6,068 nucleotides of DNA from assembly GCF_042649045.1 (NCBI RefSeq), contig NZ_JBHSEF010000030.1:1-6068 (forward strand), given 5' to 3'. The position numbers and the translations under genes were made by a program. The notes under the pieces were generated by a model. That model was not told the DNA's origin and did no database searches. It saw nothing but the letters and a program-made list of their open reading frames with translations. The stretch comes from Chryseomicrobium palamuruense. Its GTDB lineage: Bacteria; Bacillota; Bacilli; Bacillales_A; Planococcaceae. Shown here piece after piece: positions 4,693 to 6,068 of the stretch (its first letter is position 1; every line of letters starts with the position of its first letter).

Positions 4693-5664
4693 ATGTGTGT
4701 GATTTTCTATATCGGAGATATCGCTGAAGACAAGCCAATTTTATCTTTTAACACACCGTGTAACCAAATTGATCAAGTATTTCAAGAGACCCCAAACTTG
4801 CAAGGTATCGTTTTAAAAGATGAAGAAAGTGAAGTAGGCTTGATCACACGTACCCGTTTCTATCAAAAGATTGGATCTCGATATGGATATAGTTTATACA
4901 TGTTGAAATCGATAGGCGTCCTAGCAAATAGAAAACCTTTGATTGTAGATTATTTTACATCCGTCATCGAAGTCAGCAAACTCGCTATGAATAGACCGGA
5001 AGAAGAGATTTACGACGATATCATTATTGTAATGGACGATGTCATTATTGGGGTTGTCAGTATAAAGAACCTACTCATGAAAGCGGCCGATATTCAAGTG
5101 GAGTTTGCTAGTTATCTGAACCCCCTCACTAGACTTCCTGGCAACACCATCATTAATGAAAACATTGCACAAGTGATCGCTCAAAAAAAGGAATTCAGTG
5201 TATTATATATTGATTTAGATCGATTTAAAGCATACAACGATTACTATGGATTTAAAAAAGGGGACGAAATCATTCAACTAACTGCGGATATCTTAGCTAA
5301 CGCACTAGAGAAAGATTCGTTTTTAGGCCATATCGGAGGCGATGACTACATAGTGATTATAAATCACTATCATTTCAATGAATTCTGTCTGAGTGTCATC
5401 CAAAGATTTGACGAGGAAATTAAACAGTTTTACACAAAAAAACATCTGGATGATCAGTTTATCTATATGGAGAATCGGTCAGGTAGGATGGAAAAAATAC
5501 CTTTAGTGACTCTTTCCATTGCCGTCGTCACAAATCAACATAAACACTATACCAGTACGGAAGAACTTATTGAGGAATCCATGCGATTGAAGAAATTGTG
5601 CAAATTAACAAACGAAAGCTGTTTTTATGTCGAGCCTTTCCATTCTGCTTATGAAGTTACGTGA
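4693..5664 (+). CDS. CBS-like / GGDEF-domain protein (putative diguanylate cyclase, GGDDY signature)
   Basis: This protein has 323 residues (321 if GTG 4699 is used). Residues about 15-130 look like a pair of CBS modules (GIVLKDEESEVGLITRTRFY early; IIIVMDDVIIGVVSIKNLL at about 110-128), which typically bind adenine nucleotides or other ligands. A GGDEF domain follows at about 138-300: NPLTRLPGN (143-151) replaces the usual DPLTGLPNR, YIDLDRFKAYNDYYG (172-186) carries the metal-binding D174 and substrate-binding N182/D183, and the active loop is GGDDY (215-219) instead of GGDEF. E-to-D at the fourth position occurs in related CBS-GGDEF proteins, but activity is uncertain. No inhibitory RxxD site is visible before the loop. 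No transmembrane segment is seen. Together with the EAL gene just upstream it forms a probable two-gene c-di-GMP module. Confidence 0.83.
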   Translation: MCVIFYIGDIAEDKPILSFNTPCNQIDQVFQETPNLQGIVLKDEESEVGLITRTRFYQKIGSRYGYSLYMLKSIGVLANRKPLIVDYFTSVIEVSKLAMNRPEEEIYDDIIIVMDDVIIGVVSIKNLLMKAADIQVEFASYLNPLTRLPGNTIINENIAQVIAQKKEFSVLYIDLDRFKAYNDYYGFKKGDEIIQLTADILANALEKDSFLGHIGGDDYIVIINHYHFNEFCLSVIQRFDEEIKQFYTKKHLDDQFIYMENRSGRMEKIPLVTLSIAVVTNQHKHYTSTEELIEESMRLKKLCKLTNESCFYVEPFHSAYEVT

Positions 5665-5840
5665 CACAGGATCATTCACCACTCCACCAATTTATCTGAA
5701 ATGAATTGTTTTCCAGAATGTTTACCCAACGATTAACTGATACCTTTTTAAACCAATTTTAAATCAACGACTGCTACAAAAATCCCTGACTCAATATATA
5801 GTGAAGGGACTAGACAGGAGGGATGATTGTGCGATCATCA
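5665..5840. other. Intergenic region after the GGDEF gene
   Basis: This AT-rich stretch has no gene. Apart from the weak leftward terminator and a small dyad GATGAT-tgtgcg-ATCATC (5822-5839) at the edge of the repeat, nothing is recognised. No plus-strand intrinsic terminator for the two-gene unit was found. Confidence 0.4.
5778..5809 (-). terminator. Weak candidate terminator for leftward transcription
   Basis: TCCCT (5783-5787) and AGGGA (5805-5809) form a short stem, extended by imperfect pairing of ACT/AGT; on the minus strand it is followed by TTTTT (5782-5778). It would stop leftward transcripts entering from the right edge. On the plus strand no T-tract follows, so it is not a good terminator for the GGDEF gene. 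Confidence 0.3.
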
Positions 5841-5996
5841 AATTCCAAAATTCCCCTTTTGTGCACCTGTGCACCAAACGATTCTGACAAAGGACTACAA
5901 TTTTATAAATATGTATAGAAAACCTTGTCATATCAATATAGCTGTTTCATTTATGCAAATTGTGTTGTATTGTTCCGTGCACAGGTACCGTTTTTT
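5841..5996. repeat. Direct repeat unit 2 (GTGCAC family)
   Basis: Second copy of the unit at 3345-3498, in the same orientation. It has the same internal inversion, CACCTGTGCAC (5864-5874) against GTGCACAGGTACC (5977-5989), and ends in the same TTTTTT run. It has a single right-end unit, without the tandem expansion seen in copy 1. The two copies bracket the EAL and GGDEF genes, about 2.5 kb apart. Confidence 0.75.
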
Positions 5997-6068
5997 CACA
6001 ATAGGAGACACCGACACGGCCCTGCTTACTATCAGCTCGCAGCCAGTATCTGCGCACGTGGGCCCAAC
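5997..6068. other. Unassigned GC-richer end of window
   Basis: After the repeat the composition changes abruptly to GC-rich sequence containing GGCCC (6018-6022) and an inverted GGGCC (6060-6064). No gene, IS terminus or RNA was recognised in these 72 bp; it is probably the edge of another genetic unit. Confidence 0.3.

Noticed and set aside
6018..6068. Integron attC-like site (GCCCAAC at the very edge)
   Set aside because: Only one short degenerate motif match; the partner sites would lie outside the window and no integrase is present.

Overview
The window looks like an accessory, mobile-element-rich stretch from a low-GC Gram-positive bacterium (Bacillota, probably Bacilli). The basis is AT-rich codon use in the right half, strong GGAGG-type ribosome binding sites and the type of IS21/IS66 proteins. 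The genus, and whether this is chromosome or plasmid, cannot be read from the sequence.

Left half (1-2990, minus strand): two nested insertion sequences. An IS66-family element (tnpA-tnpB-tnpC, with tnpC running off the left edge) has its terminus, beginning GTAAGCG, at 1353. It is inserted in the extreme 3' end of the IstA transposase gene of an IS21-family element. IstA now ends on nine codons and a stop supplied by IS66. The partner gene istB is not visible and should lie beyond the left edge, past the other end of IS66. Each element has a conspicuous hairpin in front of its first gene, and the IS66 one buries the tnpA Shine-Dalgarno sequence.

Middle (2840-3731, no convincing gene): the istA-side end of IS21 stops at 2990. 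Two bases later a second IS21-like terminus begins in the opposite orientation, and a third closes at 3239. Thus 2993-3239 reads as a 247-bp non-coding, TG...CA-bounded mini-element with a ~100-nt imperfect palindrome inside. After that comes a different repeat family built on the core GTGCACAGGTACCG: an approximately 150-bp unit with inverted ends (3345-3498), followed by partial tandem copies of its right end up to 3601.

Right half (3732-5664, plus strand): two tandem cyclic-di-GMP genes. The first is a compact EAL-domain phosphodiesterase with a complete set of catalytic signature residues. The second has an N-terminal CBS-like region and a GGDEF-type domain whose signature is GGDDY. They are 79 bp apart and probably co-transcribed, so together they could degrade and make (or sense) c-di-GMP. 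A second copy of the 150-bp repeat unit lies at 5841-5996, so the gene pair sits between direct repeats. The last ~70 bp are GC-richer and unassigned.

The most interesting points are the abutted IS21 ends with the mini-element, the direct-repeat-flanked c-di-GMP gene pair, and the RBS-masking hairpin of the IS66 element. All identities quoted were counted by hand.
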